Below the pieces are notes generated by a model. It made no database searches. It was given only the letters and a program-made list of their open reading frames with translations, and was not told the origin of the DNA. Below, in pieces: positions 17,667 to 26,377 of a DNA stretch of 35,199 bases (position 1 is its first letter; each line of letters begins with the position of its first letter). The position numbers and the translations under genes are program-made. This DNA comes from Lachnospiraceae bacterium (GTDB taxonomy: Bacteria; Bacillota; Clostridia; Lachnospirales; Lachnospiraceae), in NCBI GenBank assembly GCA_021205225.1, contig JAJPXX010000025.1, positions 1-35,199 on the forward strand, read 5' to 3'.

Positions 17667-17715
17667 GAGCACCGTCCTGCTTTGTAAAAAGTGTATTGTA
17701 GGGCGGCGCTTTTTG
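17667..17715 (+). terminator. Probable intrinsic terminator between corrinoid protein gene and activase gene
   Basis: agcaccgtcct ... agggcggcgcttttt imperfect stem followed by T5. Confidence 0.5.
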
Positions 17716-17750
17716 TGTTACACTAAAATAGTAAAGAATTCGTGCAGTGA

Positions 17751-17789
17751 TTATAGAAAACGATGAATGATTCTTGTCGTTTTCTGTAA
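17751..17789 (+). promoter_or_regulatory. Inverted repeat upstream of activase gene
   Basis: TTATAGAAAACGA N13 TCGTTTTCTGTAA; 12/13 arm complementarity. Confidence 0.45.
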
Positions 17790-17830
17790 AATTCATGGCA
17801 ATTAAAGTTTCGTGAAAGAAGAGGGCTTCG

Positions 17831-19681
17831 ATGTGTAAGGTTGCTTTTATCAGGGAGGGAACGATTGTCAGCGTTCCGGAGGGCATGACAGTGCTGGAGG
17901 CGGAGATCCGGGCGGGATTGAAGCCGGACGCGCCCTGCGGGGGAACAGGAAAGTGTGGGAAATGTCTGGTGCGGATCGCGGATATGGTGTCTCACGGCGA
18001 TACAACTTTACCATGTGAGGATATTGATACAACAAAATCTGCTCACAAAAACAAAGTATTGCCGTATGAAATTCGTGATTCGGAAAAGACAATCGCAGCC
18101 GAAGCTTATGGCAATTCAGTGCGTGCCTGCCAGACCAAAGTGACGGCGGATATCTATGTAGACACACTCTCTTCGCTGACGAAAGAGTATGCAATACTGA
18201 CGGAAGGTTATCTGCGCCCGGTGACGTATCATCCGGGACTTTCGGTACATAAAATACAGCTTGAAAAGCCAGAGACCGGAGATAAACGCTCGGATTGGTA
18301 TCGAATGACAGAACAGCTTACACAGGATGAACCGTTCGAACAGATATACCCTGATCCCGCGTTGGCTTCTTCCCTGTATGACAGGCGCGCGGAATCCGCA
18401 GAATGGTATGCCATTCATACGGATGGAAGAGTTCTGGATCTGCGCCGTGAGCCGGGCCGGATTTGTTTCGCGGCCTTTGATATCGGGACAACCACAGTAG
18501 CGGGGTATCTTCTGGACGCGAAGGACGGCCGTACCCTGGCAGTCGAAAGCCGCCTGAATCCGCAGGTACAGTATGGAGCGGACGTGATCATGCGTGCAAA
18601 TTACGCATTGGAACATGGAACAGAGATTTTAAGCATGTGCATTCGTGAAGCAGTAAACGAGATGCTTCAGATCCTTGCGAAAAAAGCATCTGTATGTACA
18701 GAAGATATTTTTCAGGTAAGTGTTGTAGGGAATACCTGTATGCATCACCTGTTTCTCGGCATCTCACCGGCAAGTCTGGTTCACGCGCCATACACGCCCG
18801 CGATCAACGCGCGCCTGACGCTGTGTGCCGCTGATTACGGACTGTGCGTTCACTCAAACGCACAGCTTCTGATGCTGCCGGTGATTGCGGGGTATGTGGG
18901 AGCGGATACCTGTGCCTGCCTGATGGCGACACGCCCTGATCAGGAGGATAACATTACGCTCTTGCTGGACATTGGCACGAATGGCGAAATGGTGCTTGGA
19001 AACCGTAAAAGGCTAGTTGCCTGTTCGACGGCTGCGGGTCCCGCATTTGAGGGAGCGAAAATCACCTGCGGAATGCGCGGGGTAGCGGGAGCAGTGGATC
19101 ATGTCTTTTATGAGAAAGGAAACTGGAGATACACAACGATCGGTGATGAACCAGCCGTGGGGCTGTGCGGCTCCGGCCTGATTGACCTTGTCGCCTGCCT
19201 GCTTCGTGCGGGGCTGATCGATGAGAACGGCAGACTGGAAAGCGGACAGGCGGATTCCCATACGTTTGTGCTTGTCCCTCCGGAAGACTCCGGAAATGGA
19301 CAGGGGGTCTATCTGACTCGGAAGGATGTAGGAGAGGTACAGCTTGCGAAGGCCGCGATTGCAGCCGGAATCCAGCTTCTGATGGAAGAGCTTCAGATAA
19401 CAGAGGACGATATCACAGAAGTGCGCGTTGCCGGTGCGTTTGGCAATTATATGAATCCGGCAAGTGTCGGTGAGATTGGGATGTTTCCACATTCTCTGGC
19501 GGGTCGGGTACGGTCGATTGGGAATGCGGCTGGAGAAGGAGCAAAGCTGGCGCTTCTTAGCCTGGAGGAACTGAAAATGTCTGAGACACTTGCGCGCAGT
19601 ACAGATTTTATTGAATTGGCGGCGCTTCCAGAATTTCAGGATTGTTTTGTGGAGCAGCTGGGATTTGAAGAAGCGTTATGA
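17831..19681 (+). CDS. RACE-type reductive activator of corrinoid proteins (2Fe-2S ferredoxin domain + ASKHA ATPase, DUF4445)
   Basis: 2Fe-2S PCGGTGKCGKCLVRI...VRACQTKV; ASKHA motifs AFDIGTTTVAGYLLD, LLLDIGTNGEMVLG, CGSGLIDLVACLL. Confidence 0.93.
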   Translation: MCKVAFIREGTIVSVPEGMTVLEAEIRAGLKPDAPCGGTGKCGKCLVRIADMVSHGDTTLPCEDIDTTKSAHKNKVLPYEIRDSEKTIAAEAYGNSVRACQTKVTADIYVDTLSSLTKEYAILTEGYLRPVTYHPGLSVHKIQLEKPETGDKRSDWYRMTEQLTQDEPFEQIYPDPALASSLYDRRAESAEWYAIHTDGRVLDLRREPGRICFAAFDIGTTTVAGYLLDAKDGRTLAVESRLNPQVQYGADVIMRANYALEHGTEILSMCIREAVNEMLQILAKKASVCTEDIFQVSVVGNTCMHHLFLGISPASLVHAPYTPAINARLTLCAADYGLCVHSNAQLLMLPVIAGYVGADTCACLMATRPDQEDNITLLLDIGTNGEMVLGNRKRLVACSTAAGPAFEGAKITCGMRGVAGAVDHVFYEKGNWRYTTIGDEPAVGLCGSGLIDLVACLLRAGLIDENGRLESGQADSHTFVLVPPEDSGNGQGVYLTRKDVGEVQLAKAAIAAGIQLLMEELQITEDDITEVRVAGAFGNYMNPASVGEIGMFPHSLAGRVRSIGNAAGEGAKLALLSLEELKMSETLARSTDFIELAALPEFQDCFVEQLGFEEAL

Positions 19682-19729
19682 CTTAAGAGTTACAAGACTG
19701 AAAAATCAAATAAGCAGGAGTGATTTGAA

Positions 19730-20269
19730 TTGATTGATATAGATAAGCTAAAGAGACAGGGGAAAGCCCAGGGCTTTACCCACGTTGCGTTTCTGGACTG
19801 CGGCACATTAGAGCTGCGCGAGGAAGTACGCCAGATGTGTGAGGCGAATACCTGTCATATGTACGGAAAATGCTGGAGCTGCCCGCCTGGATGCGGATCC
19901 CTGGAACAGTGCCGTGAAAAGATCGGACGGTACCATGAGGGAATCATCGTACAGACTGTCGGAGAGCTGGAGGACGAGCTAGACGGGGAAGCTATGATGG
20001 AAACAGAGCAGCGTCACAAGGAGACCTTTTACGCTTTTGAGAAAACGCTGCGGGAACAGTATCCGGGAATGCTTGCGATTGGTGCGGGCTGCTGCACGAA
20101 GTGCAAAACATGCACCTACCCGGATCAGCCCTGCCGTTTTCCAAATGAAGCCTTCTCTTCGATGGAAGCGTATGGTATGCTGGTCACACAGGTCTGTCAG
20201 GCCAATCATCTGGACTATTATTACGGTTCCTGTACGATTGCCTACACAAGCTGTTATTTATTAACATAA
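19730..20269 (+). CDS. DUF2284 cysteine-rich putative metal-binding protein (second copy type)
   Basis: CWSCPPGCGSLEQC, GAGCCTKCKTCTYPDQPCRFPNEAFSSMEAYGMLV; TTG start with RBS aggag. Confidence 0.85.
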   Translation: MIDIDKLKRQGKAQGFTHVAFLDCGTLELREEVRQMCEANTCHMYGKCWSCPPGCGSLEQCREKIGRYHEGIIVQTVGELEDELDGEAMMETEQRHKETFYAFEKTLREQYPGMLAIGAGCCTKCKTCTYPDQPCRFPNEAFSSMEAYGMLVTQVCQANHLDYYYGSCTIAYTSCYLLT

Positions 20270-20284
20270 GAATATTATGTTAAT
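20260..20284. promoter_or_regulatory. AT-rich palindrome overlapping end of the DUF2284 gene
   Basis: ATTAACATAA gaata TTATGTTAAT: perfect 10-nt arms. Confidence 0.5.
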
Positions 20285-20358
20285 CTGAGAAATGGTGAAG
20301 ACGGAACAATCAGAAGCGAAAGATTCTGTTGCTGACATATTGGTATTGGGGGATATTT

Positions 20359-20994
20359 ATGACAGTATTAGAAGAATTGCGGCAATCCATAGAAGCCGGA
20401 CATCCAAAAGAGACGGAAAAGCTGGTATCGGTAGCCCTGGAACAGCAGGTTGACTCCATGCGTATTGTGGAGGAAGCCATGATGTCGGCGATGCGCACGA
20501 TGGGAGAGCGCTATAAGGAGCAGGAGGCAGATATTCCCTCCATTCTCGCGGCAGCCCGCTGCGTCCGTTCCGGTTTCACGCTGATTGAAAAAAATGACGC
20601 TTCATTTGAGGAGCAAAACATCGGCACCGTGATTGTTGGCACCGTCGAAGGCGACCTCCATGACATCGGGAAAAACCTGGTTGCGCTGATGTTCCGCAGT
20701 GCGGGATTCAAAGTCATAGACCTTGGCGTGGATATCTCAGAAAAACAGTTCCTGAAAGCCGTCCGTGAAAATCCGGATGTGCAGATCGTGTGCATCTCTT
20801 CTCTGCTAAGCACTTCTTTGCCGGAAATGGAACAGGTGATAAAGGTGTTGCGGCGCAACGATCCGGAAAAAAAGTATAAGATCATGGTGGGCGGCGGCGC
20901 GGTGACAAAGCAGCTTGCCGAGGACATGGGTGCGGACGCGTACACGGAAAACTGTGTAGAGGCAGCGGAGGTCGCGAAGACATTTATTGTCTAA
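20359..20994 (+). CDS. Second corrinoid (B12-binding) methyl-carrier protein
   Basis: GDLHDIGKNLVALMFRSAGFKVIDLGVDIS, MVGGGAVTKQLAEDMGADAYTENC; ATG 20359. Confidence 0.95.
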   Translation: MTVLEELRQSIEAGHPKETEKLVSVALEQQVDSMRIVEEAMMSAMRTMGERYKEQEADIPSILAAARCVRSGFTLIEKNDASFEEQNIGTVIVGTVEGDLHDIGKNLVALMFRSAGFKVIDLGVDISEKQFLKAVRENPDVQIVCISSLLSTSLPEMEQVIKVLRRNDPEKKYKIMVGGGAVTKQLAEDMGADAYTENCVEAAEVAKTFIV

Positions 20995-21013
20995 ACCGCA
21001 TTGGCCAAATTTG

Positions 21014-21042
21014 TTGATGTCAGACAAGAAAAGGCTTATACT
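21014..21042 (+). promoter_or_regulatory. Candidate sigma-A promoter for hsdM
   Basis: TTGATG - 17 nt - TATACT upstream of the RM operon. Confidence 0.5.
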
Positions 21043-21148
21043 ATGGCAATGAATGATTTGACAGAGATTGGAGTTGCAAGGCTTCTGAATTTGATACGCG
21101 ATCAATGCGTACTGTTAGATGGCTGACAAACCATCAGGAGATGAGAAA

Positions 21149-22681
21149 ATGATTACAGGAATAATCAAAAATAAAATTGACAAAATATGGACAGACATTT
21201 GGGCGGGAGGGATTACGAATCCACTGACAGTGATTGAACAGCTGACATACCTGATGTTTATACGTTCTCTTGATGAAAAGGAACTGGAGACTGAGGAATT
21301 TGAGAATATGACCGGAGAAAAAATGGCTAAAATTTTCCCGCAGTCCGCGATTGGTCAATCCATGCGCTGGAGCAAATTCAAAAACAATGATCCGAGACAG
21401 ATTTACGATGTAATTTCACAGCGTGTATTTCCTGCAATCAAAAACCTGAAATATGGACGTCTGCCAGATTTTACCGAGCAGGGAGAGCTGATTGAAACTG
21501 AGGATGACCCGAACAGTACGAACAGCAATAATACGGCATTTGCGCGATACATGAGTGATGCTATGTTCCTGATTCCGACACCACAGATTTTGCAGAAGAT
21601 CATTACCGGACTGGATGACCTGTATGAACATGATATTGCAGATCTGGATATGCAGGGCGATTTATATGAATATATGCTGGGAAAACTGGCAACAGCCGGC
21701 CAGAACGGTCAGTTCCGGACTCCAAAGCATATTCGGGATATGATGGTAGAATTGATTCAGCCAACCCCTGATGATATTATTTGTGATCCGGCTTGCGGCA
21801 CCGCCGGGTTCCTCGTTTCTGCTGCGGAATATATACGAAAAAATTATGAGGATACCATGACTGCGGAACAGTGGGAACATTTTTCAGGAGAATTATTTAC
21901 TGGATATGATATAGATCGAACCATGCTCCGCATTTCGGCAATGAATTTGATGCTGCATTCCATCAGCAATCCGGATGTGGACTATAAAGACAGCGTATCA
22001 AAACAGAATCAGATTTCTGATAAGTTTACCGTTTGCCTTGCCAATCCTCCATTCAAAGGAACTATTGATGCCGAAAGCATTCATGACAATCTGAAAGCAG
22101 TCACAAATACAAAGAAAACGGAACTGCTGTTTCTGGCGCTGTTCCTCCGTATTATGAAGAAAGGCGGCCGCTGTGCCTGCATCGTTCCGGACGGCGTCCT
22201 GTTTGGATCATCAGCAGCGCATAAAGCGATCCGAAAAGAGCTGATTGAGAATCATCAGCTTCGTGCGGTAATTTCCATGCCATCCGGCGTTTTCAAACCC
22301 TATGCGGGTGTATCCACGGCAGTTCTTGTATTTACCAAAACTGGAGCAGGCGGAACGGATCAGATCTGGTTCTATGATATGAAAGCCGATGGATTCAGTC
22401 TGGATGATAAGCGTTCAGAGATTTCGGATAATGATATTCCAGACATCATTCAGCGGTTTCATAATCTGGAAACGGAAAAGAACAGAGAACGAACTGAACA
22501 AAGCTTCTTTGTACCGAAACAGGAGATTGTGGATAATGGATATGATCTGTCCATCAATAAGTATAAGAAGACAGAGTATGTACCGGTAGAATATCCGCCT
22601 ACCTCTGAAATTCTGGATAAGCTGGATGAATTGGAAAAAGAGATCACAAAAGGGCTTAATGAGTTAAGAGGGATGCTGTGA
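21149..22681 (+). CDS. hsdM: Type I restriction-modification methyltransferase subunit
   Basis: HsdM N-terminal domain; CDPACGTAGFLVSAAEYI; LANPPFKG; RBS caggag before ATG 21149. Confidence 0.95.
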   Translation: MITGIIKNKIDKIWTDIWAGGITNPLTVIEQLTYLMFIRSLDEKELETEEFENMTGEKMAKIFPQSAIGQSMRWSKFKNNDPRQIYDVISQRVFPAIKNLKYGRLPDFTEQGELIETEDDPNSTNSNNTAFARYMSDAMFLIPTPQILQKIITGLDDLYEHDIADLDMQGDLYEYMLGKLATAGQNGQFRTPKHIRDMMVELIQPTPDDIICDPACGTAGFLVSAAEYIRKNYEDTMTAEQWEHFSGELFTGYDIDRTMLRISAMNLMLHSISNPDVDYKDSVSKQNQISDKFTVCLANPPFKGTIDAESIHDNLKAVTNTKKTELLFLALFLRIMKKGGRCACIVPDGVLFGSSAAHKAIRKELIENHQLRAVISMPSGVFKPYAGVSTAVLVFTKTGAGGTDQIWFYDMKADGFSLDDKRSEISDNDIPDIIQRFHNLETEKNRERTEQSFFVPKQEIVDNGYDLSINKYKKTEYVPVEYPPTSEILDKLDELEKEITKGLNELRGML

Positions 22682-22771
22682 CTTAGAATCATTTGTATTT
22701 AAAACCGGGAAATTATGAGTTAGGTGAGTTATTGCAAACTGCTGATTCATAGACATTGAGGAGATAAAACA

Positions 22772-23098
22772 ATGGCACAGGATGGAATTACCAAACGAGA
22801 CTGGGCGCTTTTCAGAGAAAAAGTTCCAGAATGGCAGGAAGCCTACATGGAAAAGCTTGTAAAAGAATACGTGGAGATGCTATCAGGAGATGGAGCCGCA
22901 TCCGATAAATTCTGGGAACTGGATAAGCGGATCAAAGCGGACAAACGCCGCAAAAGTGTGGTTATGGAAATGTGCCGCTCTGAGATGCTTTACAATATTC
23001 TTGATCTGATGCGGGAAGGTACTATTACGGTGGATGATCTGGATGATTTCAGCGAACATCTGAGGGGGACGGTAAAGCTGCTGATGGAGGGATGGTGA
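22772..23098 (+). CDS. Small conserved protein within the type I RM operon
   Basis: 108-aa ORF between hsdM and hsdS; MAQDGITKRDWALFREKVPEWQEAYMEKLVKEYVEML. Confidence 0.7.
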   Translation: MAQDGITKRDWALFREKVPEWQEAYMEKLVKEYVEMLSGDGAASDKFWELDKRIKADKRRKSVVMEMCRSEMLYNILDLMREGTITVDDLDDFSEHLRGTVKLLMEGW

Positions 23099-23149
23099 TA
23101 TGGGGATCTGGTTATGTACTGATCAAGTATACTCCGAGGAGGTGGCAAC

Positions 23150-24262
23150 ATGATTAATACAGGGAAATTTGCCGAGTTTTATGTTGATGTCACAAAAGAA
23201 GGGACGAAAATACCGCAAGATCAGTATCTTGAAGAAGGAAAATATCCTGTTATTGATCAGGGAAGACAAAATATTGCCGGCAGATGGGATAACGATGAAG
23301 GACTGTTTACGAACGTTCCAGCGATAATCTTTGGAGATCACACTCGTGCGGTTAAATACATTACGGAACCATTTTTTATTGGAGCGGATGGAGTAAAAAT
23401 ACTACGTCCGGCAAAAGCAGAAGACAATCCAAAATATCTTTATTATGCGTTGCAGGCTGCAAGAATTCCAAATCTGGGGTATAGCAGGCATTTCAAAGTA
23501 GTAAAGGACTTAGAGATAAGAACATATTCGAGAGCAGTACAAGACAAAATAGTTGTGCTTTTAGAGAAAATCGACCTGTTAATTGAGCAATACAATACTG
23601 AAATGTCCTGGATAGATCAACTCGTCAGATCCCGGTTTATCGAGATGTTTGGAGATTCAGTAAATAATCCGTTAGGACTTCCTACTGTATTGCTTTCAGA
23701 TGTTTCAGATATTGTTTCCGGAATAACAAAGGGCAGGAAGACGAATGGTGCAGAGCTATTTGAGGTTCCCTATATGGCTGTTTCAAATGTGAAGGCAGGA
23801 TATATTGATTGGAGTACCGTTAAAACAATCAGAGCAACTAAGGATGAGATCGAACAGTATTGCTTGCAACCTTTGGATGTTCTTATGACAGAAGGTGGTG
23901 ATCCAGATAAGTTGGGACGGGGTGCAATTATAAGCGCACCACCAGAAAATTGTATTCATCAGAATCACATTTTTCGTGTTCGCGTGAATAGAAATCGTCT
24001 TCTTCCACAGTATTTGGAGGAATATTTACAACATCAAAAAGCGAAGCAGTATTTCCTTGGATGTGCGAAACAGACAACAGGCATAGCAAGCATTAACATG
24101 AAACAACTTCGCGTTATGCCAGTTCTACTGCCAGAAATAAAGTTGCAGAATCAGTTCGCCGCTTTCGTGCAGGCGACCGACAAATCGAAACTGGCAATAC
24201 AGAAAAGCCTTAATGAACTGGAAATTCTGAAAAAATCATTGATGCAACAATATTTTGGATGA
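23150..24262 (+). CDS. hsdS: Type I RM specificity subunit (copy 1, intact C-terminus)
   Basis: Two TRD-type halves, central VRSRFIEMFGD, conserved tail LNELEILKKSLMQQYFG; RBS gaggagg. Confidence 0.93.
   Translation: MINTGKFAEFYVDVTKEGTKIPQDQYLEEGKYPVIDQGRQNIAGRWDNDEGLFTNVPAIIFGDHTRAVKYITEPFFIGADGVKILRPAKAEDNPKYLYYALQAARIPNLGYSRHFKVVKDLEIRTYSRAVQDKIVVLLEKIDLLIEQYNTEMSWIDQLVRSRFIEMFGDSVNNPLGLPTVLLSDVSDIVSGITKGRKTNGAELFEVPYMAVSNVKAGYIDWSTVKTIRATKDEIEQYCLQPLDVLMTEGGDPDKLGRGAIISAPPENCIHQNHIFRVRVNRNRLLPQYLEEYLQHQKAKQYFLGCAKQTTGIASINMKQLRVMPVLLPEIKLQNQFAAFVQATDKSKLAIQKSLNELEILKKSLMQQYFG
23630..24190 (+). repeat. 561-bp direct repeat, copy A (TRD2 of hsdS 1)
   Basis: Read as identical to 26858-27418 (offset 3228) from tcccggtttatcgag to gacaaatcgaaa. 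Confidence 0.93.
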
Positions 24263-24269
24263 AAGGACA

Positions 24270-24731
24270 ATGAAACATATGAAATTATATCACGGAAGTC
24301 ATATGTGCGTAGAACGGCCGGAGATTTTAACGAATGGTCACTATAAAGATTTCGGCTATGGTTTTTACTGCACGAGTCTAGAGCGGCAGGCTCGCAGATG
24401 GGCTCTGGCCAAAAAGAAAAACCATGTAGTGAATATCTATGATTACACAGAAAATAACGATCTTGAGATAATACAATTTTCGGAAATGACGGAAAAATGG
24501 CTGGACTTCATTGTTGATTGCAGGCGTGGAATTGAGCATTCCTTTGATATTGTAGAAGGACCAATGGCTGATGATACGATCTGGGATTATATCGAAGATT
24601 TTATGAATGGGAATATCAGCAGAGAGGCTTTTTGGGTCCTGGTAAAATTCAAGTATCCCACTCATCAGATCGTTTTTTGTACAAAAAAAGCGTTGCAGAC
24701 TCTGACGTATGAAAGGAGTTATCTTCTATGA
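24270..24731 (+). CDS. DUF3990 protein (ADP-ribosyltransferase-like fold expected)
   Basis: MKLYHGSHMCVERPEIL...NGHYKDFGYGFYCTSLERQARRWA: typical DUF3990 N-terminal motif. Confidence 0.82.
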   Translation: MKHMKLYHGSHMCVERPEILTNGHYKDFGYGFYCTSLERQARRWALAKKKNHVVNIYDYTENNDLEIIQFSEMTEKWLDFIVDCRRGIEHSFDIVEGPMADDTIWDYIEDFMNGNISREAFWVLVKFKYPTHQIVFCTKKALQTLTYERSYLL

Positions 24732-25198
24732 CAAATATATATTTCGAAGATGAAGAGGTAACTGAGGACGACCTGTATTTTTTATGTTATATGATAGAAA
24801 GAGTTGCGCGCAGGCTTCATCAGAGGGATCGTTACGTTGTAAACGGGATTGACCGGTTGGAATGGATGCGGCTGATCAGTGTGGCGAATGTTCTGCATTG
24901 TGAGAATCCGCTGGAAATTGAAGATGAATGGATAGAGGAATATGAGTTACAATCTGGGAACTTTGATGCTCTTGACGTAGATGGAGAACTGGCTAAAATT
25001 ATCCCAACGCCCACACAAATGGGAAAGGTTTATCAGCGGCTGATCTTACAGACATTAGGGTCAGAAGAGAACTATGTGGATGGCCTCATTCGGGTGTATA
25101 ATGATGAATTATGTGAAACCCTGGATAACTATACATGCGGAGCATTCTATGAACCATCCTATTATATTACGAGAGCGTATTATAACGGTGGATTCTGA
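24728..25198 (+). CDS. Hypothetical partner of DUF3990 protein, N-terminus resembling DUF3791
   Basis: Overlaps the DUF3990 gene by 4 bp; LYFLCYMIERVARRLHQRDRYVVNGIDRLEWMRLISVANVLHCENP resembles the DUF3791 pattern. Confidence 0.6.
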   Translation: MTNIYFEDEEVTEDDLYFLCYMIERVARRLHQRDRYVVNGIDRLEWMRLISVANVLHCENPLEIEDEWIEEYELQSGNFDALDVDGELAKIIPTPTQMGKVYQRLILQTLGSEENYVDGLIRVYNDELCETLDNYTCGAFYEPSYYITRAYYNGGF

Positions 25199-25201
25199 AA
25201 A

Positions 25202-25305
25202 TTGAAGCAGATTGAGGTGTATATTCCTGATGATAAACGTTAAAACTGTTTCGTTGCTTTCGTGTATGCCATCGAAAAACGCTGATGCAGAAATATTTTG
25301 GATAA
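25202..25305 (+). pseudogene. Vestigial hsdS 3' end
   Basis: LKQIEVYIPDDKR*NCFVAFVYAIEK then, after a frame change, LMQKYFG*; parallels MKQLRVMPVLLPEIKLQNQFAAFVQATDK...LMQQYFG* of the intact HsdS. Confidence 0.75.
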
Positions 25306-25350
25306 TGAATGGGGCGCAGGATGATACGGTACAGAAAGGACTGTACTATC

Positions 25351-26343
25351 ATGAACGAAGAAATCATCACAGAAATTACCAGAAAAATGCTCCCTTATCT
25401 TGACAATGCGCAACTGGAGCAGTTGCAGGATGTTCTCCATCATTATTTATGGAATGTTACAATTGTTGAGTCTGAAGAAAAATATGAAATTGCAGAAAAA
25501 TCTAATAATGAATTGCTTGAATTATTCTTGTCGGCAAAATGCGTAGAAGGCTGTAGCGAGAAGACAATGCATTATTACGAGACTACGATTGCCAAGATGT
25601 TTCTGACGATAGATATTCATGTGACCCATATGCAGACAGATGATCTTCGCAATTATCTTTCTGAATATCAGAAGAATAGACAGTGTAGCAAAAGCAACAT
25701 TGATAATATACGCCGGGTCTTGTCCAGCTTTTTCTCGTGGTTGGAAGAAGAAAATTATATTTTAAAGAGTCCAATGAGACGTATTCATAAGATTCGTACA
25801 GCTAAAACAGTTAAAGAAACGTACAGTGATGAATCGCTAGAAATTATGCGTGATCAATGCAGTAATATTCGTGATTTGGCAATCATTGATATGCTGGCTT
25901 CAACAGGTATGCGTGTGGGAGAATTAGTAAAGCTGAATATTGTAGACATTGATTTTGAAAACAGGGAATGCGTGGTTTTCGGAAAAGGGAGCAAAGAACG
26001 CCCGGTGTACTTTGATGCACGAACGAAGATTCATCTTAAGAATTATCTTGAAAGCCGGTCAGACAATAATCCGGCACTTTTCGTGTCGCTACAGAAACCG
26101 TATGCGAGACTGGAAATAAGTGGTGTTGAAATTCGGCTGAGACAGCTTGGAAGAAAACTTGGGATACCGAAGGTACATCCTCACAAGTTCCGCAGAACAT
26201 TGGCAACAAGGGCAATTGATAAGGGAATGCCTGTTGAACAGGTACAAAAGCTCCTCGGACACGCTAAAATTGATACTACGATGCAATATGCTATGGTGGA
26301 TCAGAATAATGTAAAGAATAGCCACAAAAAATATATAGCTTAA
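25351..26343 (+). CDS. Tyrosine recombinase (XerC/D-like integrase)
   Basis: Catalytic motifs STGMRVGELVKL, HPHKFRRTLATRAIDKG, LLGHAKIDTTMQY; RBS aaagga before ATG 25351. Confidence 0.95.
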   Translation: MNEEIITEITRKMLPYLDNAQLEQLQDVLHHYLWNVTIVESEEKYEIAEKSNNELLELFLSAKCVEGCSEKTMHYYETTIAKMFLTIDIHVTHMQTDDLRNYLSEYQKNRQCSKSNIDNIRRVLSSFFSWLEEENYILKSPMRRIHKIRTAKTVKETYSDESLEIMRDQCSNIRDLAIIDMLASTGMRVGELVKLNIVDIDFENRECVVFGKGSKERPVYFDARTKIHLKNYLESRSDNNPALFVSLQKPYARLEISGVEIRLRQLGRKLGIPKVHPHKFRRTLATRAIDKGMPVEQVQKLLGHAKIDTTMQYAMVDQNNVKNSHKKYIA

Positions 26344-26347
26344 TAAT

Positions 26348-26370
26348 CCTCTCCCGGTTTCTAGGGGAGG
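26348..26370 (+). promoter_or_regulatory. Hairpin sequestering the Shine-Dalgarno of hsdS copy 2
   Basis: CCTCTCC cggtttcta GGGGAGG directly before tgatggtATG. Confidence 0.5.
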
Positions 26371-26377
26371 TGATGGT

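Noticed and set aside
23783-23968. Identical 61-aa minus-strand ORFs at 23783-23968 and 27011-27196
   Set aside because: They are identical only because they lie antisense within the 561-bp hsdS direct repeat; no independent coding evidence.
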